From assembly GCF_965279055.1 (NCBI RefSeq), contig NZ_OZ257125.1, forward strand, positions 4,278,001-4,342,000: a DNA stretch of 64,000 nt, given 5' to 3'. This document shows positions 26,951 through 36,170 of the stretch, piece after piece. A model generated the notes under the pieces. That model did no database searches. It had not been told where the DNA came from and was given only the letters and a program-made list of their open reading frames with translations. The translations under genes were made by a program, and so were the position numbers. The first letter of the stretch is position 1; the number at the start of each line of letters is the position of its first letter. The DNA is from Hydrocarboniphaga sp965279055. GTDB taxonomy: Bacteria > Pseudomonadota > Gammaproteobacteria > Nevskiales > Nevskiaceae.

Positions 26951-28582
26951 TCACGCCCCGCCGGCTTTTTGCGGCCCATGAAACCGCGGCCGTTGTGCCA
27001 GCCGTTTCGCCACCTCCGGATAACGCTCCGGACGCAGGTTGCCGTACATCGAGATGCGCAGCGACTCCTCGGCGAAACGCCGCGCCAGCGGCGCCAGATC
27101 CTGAGTCGCACCGTATTGCGCGCGCGCCCACACCGGCCACAGGAACACACCGGCGAGCGTAATCACCGACAACACTTCGGTATCGACGTTGTCCTGCGAC
27201 AGCGCGGTGGAATCGAAGCGCTCCGCCGAGCTGCGGTATTCACGCCAGAACAGATCGCGTGCCGGCTCCGGCGACGACAGCACATTCAGCAGCCAGGCGC
27301 GGCACAGCTCCGGGTTGTCCATCGCGAAACCGGCGAGCCGGTCGCTCAAGGCCGCGACGTCGACCGAGCCGACCTTGCGGTCCTTGGTGGCGCCGGCGGG
27401 CCCGAACACCGCCTGAAACAGTTTCTCCGATACGCCGACCGCGGCCGCCGCGATCAGCTGGTCGCGCGTCTTGAAGTGCTGGTATGCAGTGCCGCGATTG
27501 ACGCCGGCAATGCGCGCCACCTCGGCCAGGCTCAGGCCTTCGGGGCCGTCGTGCGCCAGGCAGCGTCGCGCCGCCTGCAGGATCGCTTCCCGCGTGCTCG
27601 CGGGGTCCGGCGAACGGCGCGGCTTGCGCGCTGACGCGGCGCGTTTCCGCACCGGCCGCGACCCTGGTGATGAGTCCCGCAATCTGATGGCACGACTCGC
27701 ACTCGTACGCGAGGGCCGCAGCAGCGACTGCTGCGGCGTCGCACCGCCGAGCAGCTCCAGCTCACAACTCGAGTTGTAGGCCGACAGCAGCGCGGCGAGC
27801 TGTCGCTGCAGCTGCGCCAGCGACACGGAGCCGCGCCCGTCCACGGCCGCGGCGGCGATGGTCCGGTTCATGCGCTCGACCTGCGCGCCGGTCCAGCGCT
27901 GGCGCAGCTTCAGGCCGCGCTGGCGGATACCCGCGTCGGCGCAGGCCGGTGCAAACGAGGCATCGGCGGCGATTGTCTCGTCGGCCATCAGGCTACCGAT
28001 GCGGCCCGGCACCGCGGCGATCAGCGCGGCGACGAATTCGACCGCCGACGCCGCAGCGCCGGCGTCGTATAGCTGCGCAAATGCGTAACGGCTGCGCCGC
28101 TCGACCGCGACGATCAGCTGGTAGCGGCGTTTTTCGCCGAGTTGCGCGCTGCTCAGGTCGAAGCACAGCCCTTCGGCAGACCCGGCCGCAGCCTCGTCGC
28201 CGCTCGCGGGCAGACGCGAAATGCCGTGCCGCTGCAGGCAGCGGTGCAGCGATGAACGGCTCAGCTGCGGAATGAAGCCACGCAGAGCCTGCAGACAGCC
28301 GTCGAGCGGCAGGCGCAGATGCTGGCGCAAGGCGACGACGATGCCCTCCTCGCGCAGGCTCAGGGCCGAGGAGCGCGGATCGCGCGGGCCCGGCTTGCGA
28401 TCGTCCGGCGATGCACGGCGCCGCCATTTGGCGACGGTTTTCGGATTGAGCCCGTAACGCAGGGCCAGCTGGCGAATGCTGTCGTCACTGTGCCGGATCG
28501 CATGCCGTACTTCGGCGGGGCTACGCCGCAGCTGCTTCATCGATCGCACCCGATCAGGATTGGACAGGGTCTTTTGTACCAT
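26951..28582 (-). CDS. Transposase-TetR fusion regulator
   Basis: A 543-residue two-part protein. Residues about 15-290 match an IS481-like transposase: helix-turn-helix (L-A-L-R-Y-G-L-N-P-K-T-V-A-K-W), second DNA-binding stretch (S-S-L-H-R-C-L-Q-R-H-G-I-S-R-L-P), then an integrase-type core with D142 (C-F-D-L), D201 (M-A-D-E) and E236 (Q-V-E-R-M-N-R-T). After a basic Ser/Arg linker, residues 325-543 form a TetR regulator (helix-turn-helix at 350-371, ending R-G-T-A-Y-Q-H-F). The frame is continuous, so it looks domesticated, not interrupted. The start may be M1 or M15; neither has a clear ribosome site. It is divergent from the SDR at 28777 across an operator candidate, suggesting autoregulation. 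Confidence 0.85.
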   Translation of the reverse strand: MVQKTLSNPDRVRSMKQLRRSPAEVRHAIRHSDDSIRQLALRYGLNPKTVAKWRRRASPDDRKPGPRDPRSSALSLREEGIVVALRQHLRLPLDGCLQALRGFIPQLSRSSLHRCLQRHGISRLPASGDEAAAGSAEGLCFDLSSAQLGEKRRYQLIVAVERRSRYAFAQLYDAGAAASAVEFVAALIAAVPGRIGSLMADETIAADASFAPACADAGIRQRGLKLRQRWTGAQVERMNRTIAAAAVDGRGSVSLAQLQRQLAALLSAYNSSCELELLGGATPQQSLLRPSRTSASRAIRLRDSSPGSRPVRKRAASARKPRRSPDPASTREAILQAARRCLAHDGPEGLSLAEVARIAGVNRGTAYQHFKTRDQLIAAAAVGVSEKLFQAVFGPAGATKDRKVGSVDVAALSDRLAGFAMDNPELCRAWLLNVLSSPEPARDLFWREYRSSAERFDSTALSQDNVDTEVLSVITLAGVFLWPVWARAQYGATQDLAPLARRFAEESLRISMYGNLRPERYPEVAKRLAQRPRFHGPQKAGGA

Positions 28583-28691
28583 CTATTTGCGGGATCTCGA
28601 AATCGGCGCCTCGCCCTCGCGGTGCATGCGGATCATCGGCCTGTACAACAGCAGGTTTCAAACACCACGACGATTGACGCCTGGATTTCCA

Positions 28692-28709
28692 ATGAACAAC
28701 CATGTTCAT
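28692..28709. promoter_or_regulatory. Best-conserved operator copy, seven-base arms
   Basis: ATGAACA-ACCA-TGTTCAT, a perfect inverted repeat. It lies between the transposase-TetR gene (start 28582) and the SDR (start 28777). A weak extra copy, AACA-GCAG-GTTT, is at 28647-28658. Confidence 0.78.
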
Positions 28710-28776
28710 ACAACGAAGCGACGCCGGCTGAAGCCAGGCGCGCACCCACACACGCAGCGATACAGGAGAGAGCGCA

Positions 28777-29529
28777 ATGACAGCAGTGCTTGCGGGCCGC
28801 GTGGCGCTGGTCACCGGCGCATCGTCCGGCATCGGCGAGGCGACGGCGCTGGCACTGGCCGCGGCCGGCGCCAGCGTGGCACTGTCGGCACGGCGCGAGC
28901 AGCGGCTGCATCAGCTGGTGCAGCGCATCGAATCCCATGGTGGCAAGGCGCTGGCGCTGTCCGGCGACGTCGCCGACGAGGCGGTCGCCACCGCGGCGGT
29001 GGAAAAGACCATCGCGCATTTCGGCCGTATCGACATCCTGGTGAACTCGGCCGGCATCATCCAGGCCGGCGGCGTCGAGAATGTCGACACCGACGAGTAT
29101 CGGCGCGTGATCGACATCAACCTGCTGGCGACGGTTTACACCTGCCGCGCCGCGATCGCCGCGATGAAGGCGCAGGGCAGCGGCGACATCATCAACATCT
29201 CGTCGCTGGCCGGACGCAAGGCCGCCAAGCTCTTCAATGCCTATACCGCCAGCAAGCATGCGCTGAACGCGATGACCGACGCGATGCGCCAGGAAGTCGG
29301 CGGCTTCGGGATCCGCGTCTGCATCATCAATCCAGGCGCGACCGCGACCGCGGTGTTCGAGAACGTCAGCGACCCGAAGATGCGCGCGACGATGCAGCAG
29401 CACGTCGGCAAGGACGGTGCGATGGCAGCCGGCGATGTCGCCGAGGCGGTGCTGCTGGTCGTCAGCCTGCCGCGCCGCACCAGTATTTCCGAGCTGTCGA
29501 TCCGCCCCACGATCGATACCTCGGCTTGA
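28777..29529 (+). CDS. Short-chain dehydrogenase/reductase
   Basis: A 250-residue classical SDR with T-G-A-S-S-G-I-G, N-S-A-G, and catalytic Y-T-A-S-K. The active-site serine is in I-S-S-L-A-G. It probably oxidises or reduces a hydroxyl/keto group; arginines after the glycine motif (S-A-R-R-E) hint at NADP(H). The start follows AGGAGAG. It is the first gene of a rightward unit with the TauD-type dioxygenase (32 bases later) and the SDR at 30418, and is divergent from the fusion regulator. Confidence 0.92.
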   Translation: MTAVLAGRVALVTGASSGIGEATALALAAAGASVALSARREQRLHQLVQRIESHGGKALALSGDVADEAVATAAVEKTIAHFGRIDILVNSAGIIQAGGVENVDTDEYRRVIDINLLATVYTCRAAIAAMKAQGSGDIINISSLAGRKAAKLFNAYTASKHALNAMTDAMRQEVGGFGIRVCIINPGATATAVFENVSDPKMRATMQQHVGKDGAMAAGDVAEAVLLVVSLPRRTSISELSIRPTIDTSA

Positions 29530-29561
29530 ACCACGAAGAATCCGTAGAAGGAAACCCACGC

Positions 29562-30377
29562 ATGAAAGACATCGAGTTCATCGACCTGTCGCCGCGCATC
29601 GCCACCGAAATCCGCGTCAGCCAGGAAACGCTGCTGAGCGGCAGGCGCGCACAGGAGATCCGCGCGCAACTCGAACAGCGCGGCGTCGTCGTGTTCAAGC
29701 AGATCCATCTCGACGACGAGCAGCAGGTGGCCTTCGCCGGCACGCTCGGCGAAATCATCCCGCAAGGCAACAAGGGCATCTACAAGGTCACGCTCGACAA
29801 GAAAGAAAACGACAGGGCCGACTATCTGCGCGGTGCGTTCTACTGGCATATCGACGGCACCACCGACGACGTGCCGACGCGCGCCTCGCTGCTGAACGCG
29901 CGACGCCTGTCACCGACCGGCGGCCAGACCGAATTCGCCAACACTTACGCCGCCTTTGATGATCTGCCGGAGTCGGAGAAAAAGGCGATTTCCAAGCTGA
30001 AAATCGTGCATCACGTCGAAACCATACAGCGCAAGATCTACGACGCGCCGACGCCGGAACAGGAGGCGAGCTGGAAGCGCTATCCGCCGAAGGCGCATCC
30101 GCTGGTATGGAATCACCAGAGCGGCCGCAAGTCGCTGGTGCTGGGCTCGACCTCCTCGCATGTCGAAGGCATGGATCCGGAAGCCGGCCGCAGGCTGATC
30201 GAGGAGCTGACCGCCTGGGCGACGCAGCCGCAGTTCGTCTACCAGCATCAATGGACCTTGGGCGACCTGCTGATCTGGGACAACACCGGCACGATGCATC
30301 GCGTCGTGCCCTACCCGCTCGACAGCGGCCGCATGATGCATCGCACGACCCTGGTCGCCGAAGAAGCGCTGGTCTGA
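29562..30377 (+). CDS. TauD/TfdA-type Fe(II)/2-oxoglutarate dioxygenase
   Basis: A 271-residue enzyme with the facial triad H96-x-D98 (Y-W-H-I-D-G-T) and H246 (G-T-M-H-R-V); an arginine near 257-261 should bind 2-oxoglutarate. It couples 2-oxoglutarate decarboxylation to hydroxylation of a substrate. TauD and TfdA cleave C-S or ether bonds after hydroxylation, but the substrate here is unknown. It lies between two SDRs, suggesting hydroxylation followed by oxidation to a ketone. Confidence 0.92.
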   Translation: MKDIEFIDLSPRIATEIRVSQETLLSGRRAQEIRAQLEQRGVVVFKQIHLDDEQQVAFAGTLGEIIPQGNKGIYKVTLDKKENDRADYLRGAFYWHIDGTTDDVPTRASLLNARRLSPTGGQTEFANTYAAFDDLPESEKKAISKLKIVHHVETIQRKIYDAPTPEQEASWKRYPPKAHPLVWNHQSGRKSLVLGSTSSHVEGMDPEAGRRLIEELTAWATQPQFVYQHQWTLGDLLIWDNTGTMHRVVPYPLDSGRMMHRTTLVAEEALV

Positions 30378-30417
30378 TTCGCGCTGACGACACGCGCTCA
30401 CACACGAGAGAAACCGC

Positions 30418-31170
30418 ATGGGACGTCTGGCAGGCAAGGTTGCGCTGATCACCGGTGCCGGCTCCGGCATGGGCAAGGAGATGGCGCTGCTGTTTGCGCG
30501 TGAAGGCGCGCAAGTGGTCTGCGCCGATCGCAGCGGCATGCAGGACAGCGTCGCGGCCGCGATCGGCGAGGCCGCGGTCGCAGTGCACGCCGACGTCGCG
30601 CTGAGCGCCGACGTGCAGAACATGATCAAGCTGGCCGAGCAGCGCTTTGGCCGCCTCGACGTGCTGGTCAACAACGCCGGCTTCGGCGGCGGCATGGCGC
30701 CGTTGCACGAGCAGACCGAAGCACTCTACGACGACGTTCAGGCGGTGAACCTGAAAGGCGTGTTTCTCGGCATGAAATACGGCATCGAGGCGATGCTGCG
30801 CAGCGGCGGGGGCGCCATCGTCAACACGGCTTCGGCGGCCGGCCTGATAGGCTGGAAGAACCACAGCGTCTATGGCGCGGCCAAAGCCGGCGTGGTGCAG
30901 ATGACACGCAGCGCCGCGCTCGAATATGCGCAGCAGAACATCCGCATCAACGCGATCTGTCCCGGCATGGTCTGGACCGGCCTGGTGAAAGCCTCGGCGA
31001 TCCATGCGACGCCGCCGCCGGATGCGCGGCCACCGTTCGGCGTCGCGATGGGCCGCTGGGGCCTGGCCACCGAACTCGCCGCCGCCGCGCTGTTCCTGGC
31101 CAGCGACGAGGCCTCGTACATCACCGGCGTCGCGCTGCCGGTCGACGGCGGGTACGTCGCGGGGCACTAA
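30418..31170 (+). CDS. Short-chain dehydrogenase/reductase
   Basis: A 250-residue classical SDR: T-G-A-G-S-G-M-G, N-N-A-G, catalytic Y-G-A-A-K. An acidic residue after the second strand (C-A-D-R) suggests NAD(H). It is likely the dehydrogenase acting after the dioxygenase 40 bases upstream. A ribosome site (GAGAGAAACC) precedes the ATG. The unit ends here; a 251-base gap with an operator candidate and a relic of repeat family 3 follows. Confidence 0.92.
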   Translation: MGRLAGKVALITGAGSGMGKEMALLFAREGAQVVCADRSGMQDSVAAAIGEAAVAVHADVALSADVQNMIKLAEQRFGRLDVLVNNAGFGGGMAPLHEQTEALYDDVQAVNLKGVFLGMKYGIEAMLRSGGGAIVNTASAAGLIGWKNHSVYGAAKAGVVQMTRSAALEYAQQNIRINAICPGMVWTGLVKASAIHATPPPDARPPFGVAMGRWGLATELAAAALFLASDEASYITGVALPVDGGYVAGH

Positions 31171-31294
31171 GGCCGCGATCCGGCTGCACCCATGCATCCC
31201 GCGCCGGCCGAGTGCCGGCAGCAGCTGATCCTCGACATGCACGGCGAACTCGACCGCTAGCTGCAGGCTTGCGCATACTGCGGGCCGGCTAATA

Positions 31295-31306
31295 GACAGA
31301 CCTGTC
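31295..31306. promoter_or_regulatory. RACA-N4-TGTY operator candidate
   Basis: GACA-GACC-TGTC, followed within 8 bases by CATATAAAAA, which could be part of a promoter. It lies 115 bases before the KstD-like gene. Confidence 0.6.
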
Positions 31307-31421
31307 GGCCAGGGCATATAAAAACTGCAGACGGCATTCCCGCGCCGGCGACAGTACGGGCATAGCGTCGCTGCCCCCCGCTTTCGCGGGAGCGACGACA
31401 GAAAGAGACGAGGAGCGCGGC

Positions 31422-33119
31422 GTGCAGCACTGGGACGAGACTTTCGACTTCGTCGTCGCCGGCTGCGGCGGCGGCTCGATGTGCGCGGCGCTGGTGATGC
31501 GCGCCGCCGGCAGGTCGGTGCTGATCCTGGAAAAGACCGCGCTGCTCGGCGGCACCACGGCGCGCTCCGGCGGCGTGATGTGGATACCGAACAATCCGGT
31601 CATGCAACGCGACGGCATCGCCGACAGCTTCGATGCCGCGAGCCGCTATCTCGACCAGGTCTGCGGTGACGCGGTCGATGCGCCGGGCGCGACGCCGCTG
31701 CGCCGCCGCACCTATCTCGAGCAGGCGCCGCGCATGGTCGAGTTCCTGATCCGCCAGGGTCTGCGCTTCACGCGCGTGCGCGAATGGCCGGACTACTACG
31801 ACCAGCTGCCCGGCGGCTCGGTGCCGGGGCGCACCGTGGTCGCCGAGCTGTTCGATCTCAAGCAACTCGGCGACTGGGCAAAGCGGCTGAGGCCGAGCTT
31901 CATCGTCGCGCCGCTGCCGGCAACGCTGGAAGAAATGATGGAGCTGCCTGCATACAAGCGCTCCTGGCAGGTCCGGCTGCTGATGCTGAAACTAGCGCTG
32001 CGCCTGTTGCTGGCCAAGTTCAGTGGCAAGCATTGGGTCGCCGGCGGCGCGGCGCTGCAGGGCCGCATGCTGCAGGCGGCGCTGAAAGCCGGCGTCGACA
32101 TCCGCAGCGAGGCGCCGGTCGGCGAGCTGATCGTCGAGGACGGCGTCGTCACCGGTGTGCTGACGATCAGGGACGGCAGGCCCTGGCGCGTCGCCGCAAA
32201 GCTCGGCGTGCTGGTCAACGCCGGCGGCTTCGCGCGCAACCAGGCGATGCGCGACCGCTACGCGCCCGGCACCTCGGTGAAATGGAGCATGGCCGCGCCC
32301 GGCGACACCGGCGAAATGATCGAAGAGATGCAGCGCATCGGCGCCGCGCTCGCGCAGATGGACGAACGGGTCGGCAACCAGATCACGCTGCCGCCCGGCG
32401 CCGAGGACAGCGAAGCCAAGCCGACCGTGCAGGCGATGACCGCGGCGCCGCATTGCATGCTGGTCGACCAGAGCGGCGCGCGCTACATGAACGAAGGCGG
32501 CTCGTACATGGCCTATGCCAAGGCGATGCTCGAGCGCCATCGCAGCGTGCCGGCGGTGCCGAGCTGGGCGATCTTCGACAGCCAGTACATGCAGCGCTAC
32601 ATGCTCGCCGGCACGATGCCCGGCAGCAGGAAGCCGCAAAGCTGGTATGACTCCGGCTACCTGAAAAAGGCCGACAGCATCGAGCAGCTCGCCGCGCTGC
32701 TGGACATCGATCCCGCCGCGCTGGGCGCGACGCTTGCACGCTTCAACGGCTTCGTGTGCCGCAACTGCGACGAGGATTTTCATCGAGGCGAGAGCGCCTA
32801 CGACCGCTGGCTCGGCGACTGGCTGCATCGGCCGTCGCCATCGCTGGGCAGCATCGAGCGCGCGCCGTTCTACGCGGTCGCGGTATACCCCGGCGACGTC
32901 GGCACCTACGGCGGCGTGGTCACCGACGAACATGCGCGCGTGCTGCGCGCCGACGGCTCGGTGATCACCGGGCTCTACGCCACCGGCGTATCCACCGCGT
33001 CGGTAATGGGCCGCGCTTATCCCGGCGCCGGCAGCAGTGTCGGCCCGTCCTTCACCTGGGCTTATGTCGCGGCGATGCACGCGGCGCGCCTCGATCCGCT
33101 GCATCTACACGAGGTATGA
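31422..33119 (+). CDS. KstD-like FAD-dependent dehydrogenase, paralogue 1
   Basis: A 565-residue flavoprotein. An N-terminal FAD Rossmann motif (V-V-A-G-C-G-G-G-S-M-C) is followed by G-G-T-T-A-R-S-G-G, and the C-terminal F-Y-A-V-A-V-Y-P-G-D-V-G-T-Y-G-G resembles the active-site end of 3-ketosteroid delta1-dehydrogenases. Such enzymes introduce or reduce double bonds next to a ring ketone. The start is GTG 31422 after GAGGAG. It is clearly related to 57890-59545. Whether it acts on a steroid, another cyclic ketone or a fumarate-like acid cannot be told. The oxidoreductase gene at 33124 follows four bases after its stop. Confidence 0.88.
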   Translation: MQHWDETFDFVVAGCGGGSMCAALVMRAAGRSVLILEKTALLGGTTARSGGVMWIPNNPVMQRDGIADSFDAASRYLDQVCGDAVDAPGATPLRRRTYLEQAPRMVEFLIRQGLRFTRVREWPDYYDQLPGGSVPGRTVVAELFDLKQLGDWAKRLRPSFIVAPLPATLEEMMELPAYKRSWQVRLLMLKLALRLLLAKFSGKHWVAGGAALQGRMLQAALKAGVDIRSEAPVGELIVEDGVVTGVLTIRDGRPWRVAAKLGVLVNAGGFARNQAMRDRYAPGTSVKWSMAAPGDTGEMIEEMQRIGAALAQMDERVGNQITLPPGAEDSEAKPTVQAMTAAPHCMLVDQSGARYMNEGGSYMAYAKAMLERHRSVPAVPSWAIFDSQYMQRYMLAGTMPGSRKPQSWYDSGYLKKADSIEQLAALLDIDPAALGATLARFNGFVCRNCDEDFHRGESAYDRWLGDWLHRPSPSLGSIERAPFYAVAVYPGDVGTYGGVVTDEHARVLRADGSVITGLYATGVSTASVMGRAYPGAGSSVGPSFTWAYVAAMHAARLDPLHLHEV

Positions 33120-33123
33120 CGCG

Positions 33124-34179
33124 ATGAGCTCCTATTCCCGCTCGCTGCCGCCGGCGCTGGTCGTCGGCACCGGCTTTGGCTGCCGCATCCACGTACCGGC
33201 GCTGCGCGCGGCCGGCTTCGATGTCGTCGGCCTGATCGGTACCGACATCGAACGCACGCGCAAGCGCGCGCAAGCCAGCGGCGTTGCGCAGAGCTTTACC
33301 GATCTCGACGAGGCGATCGCGCGTACCGGCGCGCACGTCGTCAGTATCGCGACACCGCCGCATACGCATGCGCCTTTGACATTCACCGCGCTCGCGCGCG
33401 GCTGCCATGTGCTGTGCGAAAAACCGTTCGCGAAAGACCTGGCCGAGGCGCGCGCGATGCTGGCCGCGGCCGAGCGCGCTGGCGTCGTGCATCTGATCGC
33501 GCACGAATTCCGCTGGGGCCCCGATCGCGCCCTGCTGGCACGCGCGATCGCCGACGGCCTGATCGGGGAACCGCGCATGCTGACGATGAGCGGCTACATG
33601 CCCCAACTCGCCAGCGCCGACGCGAAGATGCCGCGCTGGTGGTTCGACCGCGAGGTCGGCGGCGGTTGGCTCGGCGCACACGGCTCGCACATGATCGACC
33701 AGATCCGTTGCTGGCTCGGCGAGTTCGCGAGCCTGAGCGCGAGCCTGCCGATGGTGTCGGATCGCAGCGGCGTTGCCGAGGACTCGTACTCGCTGAGCTT
33801 CGAACTCGCCAACGGCGTCAGCGGCGTGCTGCAACAGACCGCGGGCGCCTGGGGATCGCCGGCGGCGATGACGCGCGTCGCCGGCACTCGCGGCACGCTA
33901 TGGGTCGAAGACGGCCGTGTACACCTGGCCGATCGCGAAGGCACGCGCGAACTCGCGGTACCGGACGATCTGCAGCTGCCGGATGTCGGCGGCGATCCGC
34001 GCAACCTGCTGCTGCCGCCGTTCGTTCGCCTGTGCGAAGCGCTACGCGCCGCTATCGATGGCAGGCCGAACTCGGCCGTGCCGCCACCGACCTTCGCCGA
34101 CGGCGTTGCCGGCATGCAGGTGCTCGACGCGATACGCGCCTCCGCTGCCAGCGGCGGCGCGCGGGTCGCGCTGAGCTGA
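33124..34179 (+). CDS. Gfo/Idh/MocA family oxidoreductase
   Basis: A 351-residue NAD(P)-dependent enzyme. An N-terminal Rossmann fold (V-V-G-T-G-F-G) is followed by the family lysine motif C-E-K-P-F-A and the catalytic-site region G-A-H-G-S-H-M-I-D-Q. The family oxidises sugars and cyclitols, and a few members act on other alcohols. The start follows the flavoprotein stop by four bases, with GAGG as ribosome site inside that gene, so the two are coupled. Confidence 0.9.
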   Translation: MSSYSRSLPPALVVGTGFGCRIHVPALRAAGFDVVGLIGTDIERTRKRAQASGVAQSFTDLDEAIARTGAHVVSIATPPHTHAPLTFTALARGCHVLCEKPFAKDLAEARAMLAAAERAGVVHLIAHEFRWGPDRALLARAIADGLIGEPRMLTMSGYMPQLASADAKMPRWWFDREVGGGWLGAHGSHMIDQIRCWLGEFASLSASLPMVSDRSGVAEDSYSLSFELANGVSGVLQQTAGAWGSPAAMTRVAGTRGTLWVEDGRVHLADREGTRELAVPDDLQLPDVGGDPRNLLLPPFVRLCEALRAAIDGRPNSAVPPPTFADGVAGMQVLDAIRASAASGGARVALS

Positions 34180-34233
34180 GCGCGGCGCGACGATCAGCGC
34201 AGCGCCTGTCACCGCCGCGGCGGCTGAGGCGCG

Positions 34234-34995
34234 TTAGCCGCGCCAGCCGCGCATGCGGTTGCCGGCGTCGCAGTTGACGATTTCGGCAGTGATGAAACGC
34301 GCCTCGTCGGAGGCCAGGAACAGGCCGAGCCGCGCGATGTCGTCAGCGTTGCCATGCAGCTTCAGCACCTGCTGGCCCTGCACGCGCGCATAGGTGTCGG
34401 CGGACAGGCTGCCCTTGGATGCCGGTGTTTCCATGATGCCGGGGGCGATGCCGTTGACGCGGATGCCGTCGGCGCCGAAGTGCATCGCCATGCCGTAAGT
34501 CATCGACGCCAGTGCCGCCTTGGTGACGCCGTAGGCGCTCGCCGGCTGATAGCTCGCCATCGAGGTGATGTTGATCACCGAGCCCTGGGCGGCCGCCAGC
34601 GGCACGCGCAGCGCCTGGCCGAGCAGCAGCGGCGCGACCGTGTTGATCGCGAAATAGCGCAGCCACTTCTGCTGGCTCAGCTGGGTGAAACCGGCACTGA
34701 TTTCGCCGTAGGCGAGGCCGGCGTTGTTGACCAGCGCGTGCAGCTGGGGATGCGTCGCGCAGACCTCGGCGGCGAAAGCCTGCAACTGCACCTCGTCGGA
34801 CAGATCGACGCGATGCGTGCTGCACTGGCTTGCTCGGCTACGCAGCATCGCCGCGGTGTCGGCGAGGCCGGCCTCGTCGATGTCAGCCAGCACCAGGCGC
34901 GCACCCTCGCCGGCAAAGTGTTCGGCGAAGCTGCGGCCGAGGCCGGCGGCGGCGCCGGTGACCAGCACCACGCGATCCAGAAAACGCTGACTCAT
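34234..34995 (-). CDS. Short-chain dehydrogenase/reductase
   Basis: A 253-residue classical SDR: T-G-A-A-A-G-L-G, N-N-A-G, catalytic Y-G-V-T-K. An acidic residue after strand two (L-A-D-I-D) suggests NAD(H). The start is the ATG at 34995; the open frame beyond it has no family resemblance. It is convergent with the Gfo/Idh/MocA gene and downstream of the AraC regulator, 142 bases away. Confidence 0.9.
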   Translation of the reverse strand: MSQRFLDRVVLVTGAAAGLGRSFAEHFAGEGARLVLADIDEAGLADTAAMLRSRASQCSTHRVDLSDEVQLQAFAAEVCATHPQLHALVNNAGLAYGEISAGFTQLSQQKWLRYFAINTVAPLLLGQALRVPLAAAQGSVINITSMASYQPASAYGVTKAALASMTYGMAMHFGADGIRVNGIAPGIMETPASKGSLSADTYARVQGQQVLKLHGNADDIARLGLFLASDEARFITAEIVNCDAGNRMRGWRG

Positions 34996-35137
34996 GTTGT
35001 CGACTCCCTGCTGCGGATCACCGCGATGCTGCGGACACGGCAGGCTGCTGGCAACGGCGATCGATGGCGAACGCCGGCCTTCCTGTCGGCAAACAGACGT
35101 GCCCCGTCGAAACCCGGTGCAATCCTTTTGGACCGGG

Positions 35138-36001
35138 CTAGGAGTTGAGCGCCGCCGTCCGCGGCACGCGCTGGCGGAACTCGCGCGGCGTGACGCCGGT
35201 GGCGCGGCGGAAGGCATAACAGAAGCCCGACGGCGACGAGAAGCCCAGCGAATACGAAATCGCCTTGACGCTGTTGTCGCACAGCAGCATGCGCTTGGCG
35301 TGATCGATGCGCGACGCAGCGACGTAGTGGCCGATCGAGCAGCCACGGCTGGCGCGGAAGCCGCGCGTCAGCTGGCGTACCGACAGCTTGCACAGCTCGG
35401 CCAGCTCGGTCAGCGTCGGCGCATCGCGCACCTCACGCAGGCGCTCGTCGATCAGGCGCAGCCGCCACGCGGACAGGCCACCGCTGCCGGGCGCCTCGTT
35501 GACGCGCGCGCAGTAACGCGCCAGCTCGATGCCGAGCTGCGCGACGACCAGTTCGACCAGCATGCCGCTGGCAAAACCCGGATGGCGCGTCTCGTGTGCC
35601 AGGCGCAGCATCAGGCCGCGGACGTTGGCATCGCGGATATCCATGCTCGCCTGGAGGCGGCGCTCGGTCCATTCCAGCCGGTCGGGAATCAGCTGCTGAT
35701 CGATGTGCAGCAGCATCGAGGTCTGCGTCGAAGCGCCGTCACTGCGCGCCTGCATCACCTCGCCCGGCGGCACCAGGAACACTTTGCCGAGGCGCTCGTA
35801 GCGATGCGGGTTCCAGTGCCGGTCGTAGCAACCACGGGCATTGCTGGGCCGCGGCGTCAGCGACAGGTCGACCCGGTAATCGCCGGTCGGCCTGAGCACG
35901 CCGGAGGCAGGACCGAAGACGTCGAAGCGCACCAGCTGCGCCGTCGCCATCGGCACGCGGATCTCGGCGTCTATCGTCATATCGGCGAACGGATGTCCCA
36001 T
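35138..36001 (-). CDS. AraC family transcriptional regulator
   Basis: A 287-residue protein. The C-terminal 100 residues hold two helix-turn-helix units (L-A-E-L-C-K-L-S-V-R-Q-L-T-R-G-F and A-I-S-Y-S-L-G-F-S-S-P-S-G-F) and end with G-V-T-P-R-E-F-R. The N-terminal part is a ligand-binding region of unknown specificity. The start follows GGAGGAG. It is divergent from the ferredoxin gene across a 332-base gap with two palindromes. It may control the SDR downstream of it or the ferredoxin. Confidence 0.92.
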   Translation of the reverse strand: MGHPFADMTIDAEIRVPMATAQLVRFDVFGPASGVLRPTGDYRVDLSLTPRPSNARGCYDRHWNPHRYERLGKVFLVPPGEVMQARSDGASTQTSMLLHIDQQLIPDRLEWTERRLQASMDIRDANVRGLMLRLAHETRHPGFASGMLVELVVAQLGIELARYCARVNEAPGSGGLSAWRLRLIDERLREVRDAPTLTELAELCKLSVRQLTRGFRASRGCSIGHYVAASRIDHAKRMLLCDNSVKAISYSLGFSSPSGFCYAFRRATGVTPREFRQRVPRTAALNS

Positions 36002-36096
36002 GACTTTCTCCTCCAGCAGTGCGCCGGTCTATTGCCGGTCTGAGCACAATATAGCGCTTGTGGACTATATGCGCTGGGCCGCCGCATCCACAATTC

Positions 36097-36108
36097 GACA
36101 CTGTTGTT
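36097..36108. promoter_or_regulatory. RACA-N4-TGTY operator candidate
   Basis: GACA-CTGT-TGTT, 95 bases before the AraC regulator start. Confidence 0.65.
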
Positions 36109-36150
36109 TATTGGAGCGCGCAGCCGGAGGCCGGATGCGCATTGCGCATT

Positions 36151-36170
36151 AATGAACACGCATGTACATT
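36151..36170. promoter_or_regulatory. Extended operator candidate, eight-base arms
   Basis: AATGAACA-CGCA-TGTACATT: seven of eight arm bases pair. It lies 163 bases before the ferredoxin start and is related to the copy at 28692 in its flanking AATG/CATT. Confidence 0.6.

Noticed and set aside
27640..27665. A separate TetR gene starting at an internal GTG within the fusion gene
   Set aside because: The GTG has no ribosome site and the reading frame is continuous through a linker; an internal start remains possible but unsupported.
26951..28582. An intact IS481 insertion sequence
   Set aside because: No terminal inverted repeats or target duplication are evident around it, the core is shortened, and it is fused to a regulator; it is better read as domesticated.
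31192..31260. A 22-codon frame after the SDR gene
   Set aside because: It is too short, without ribosome site or recognisable sequence.
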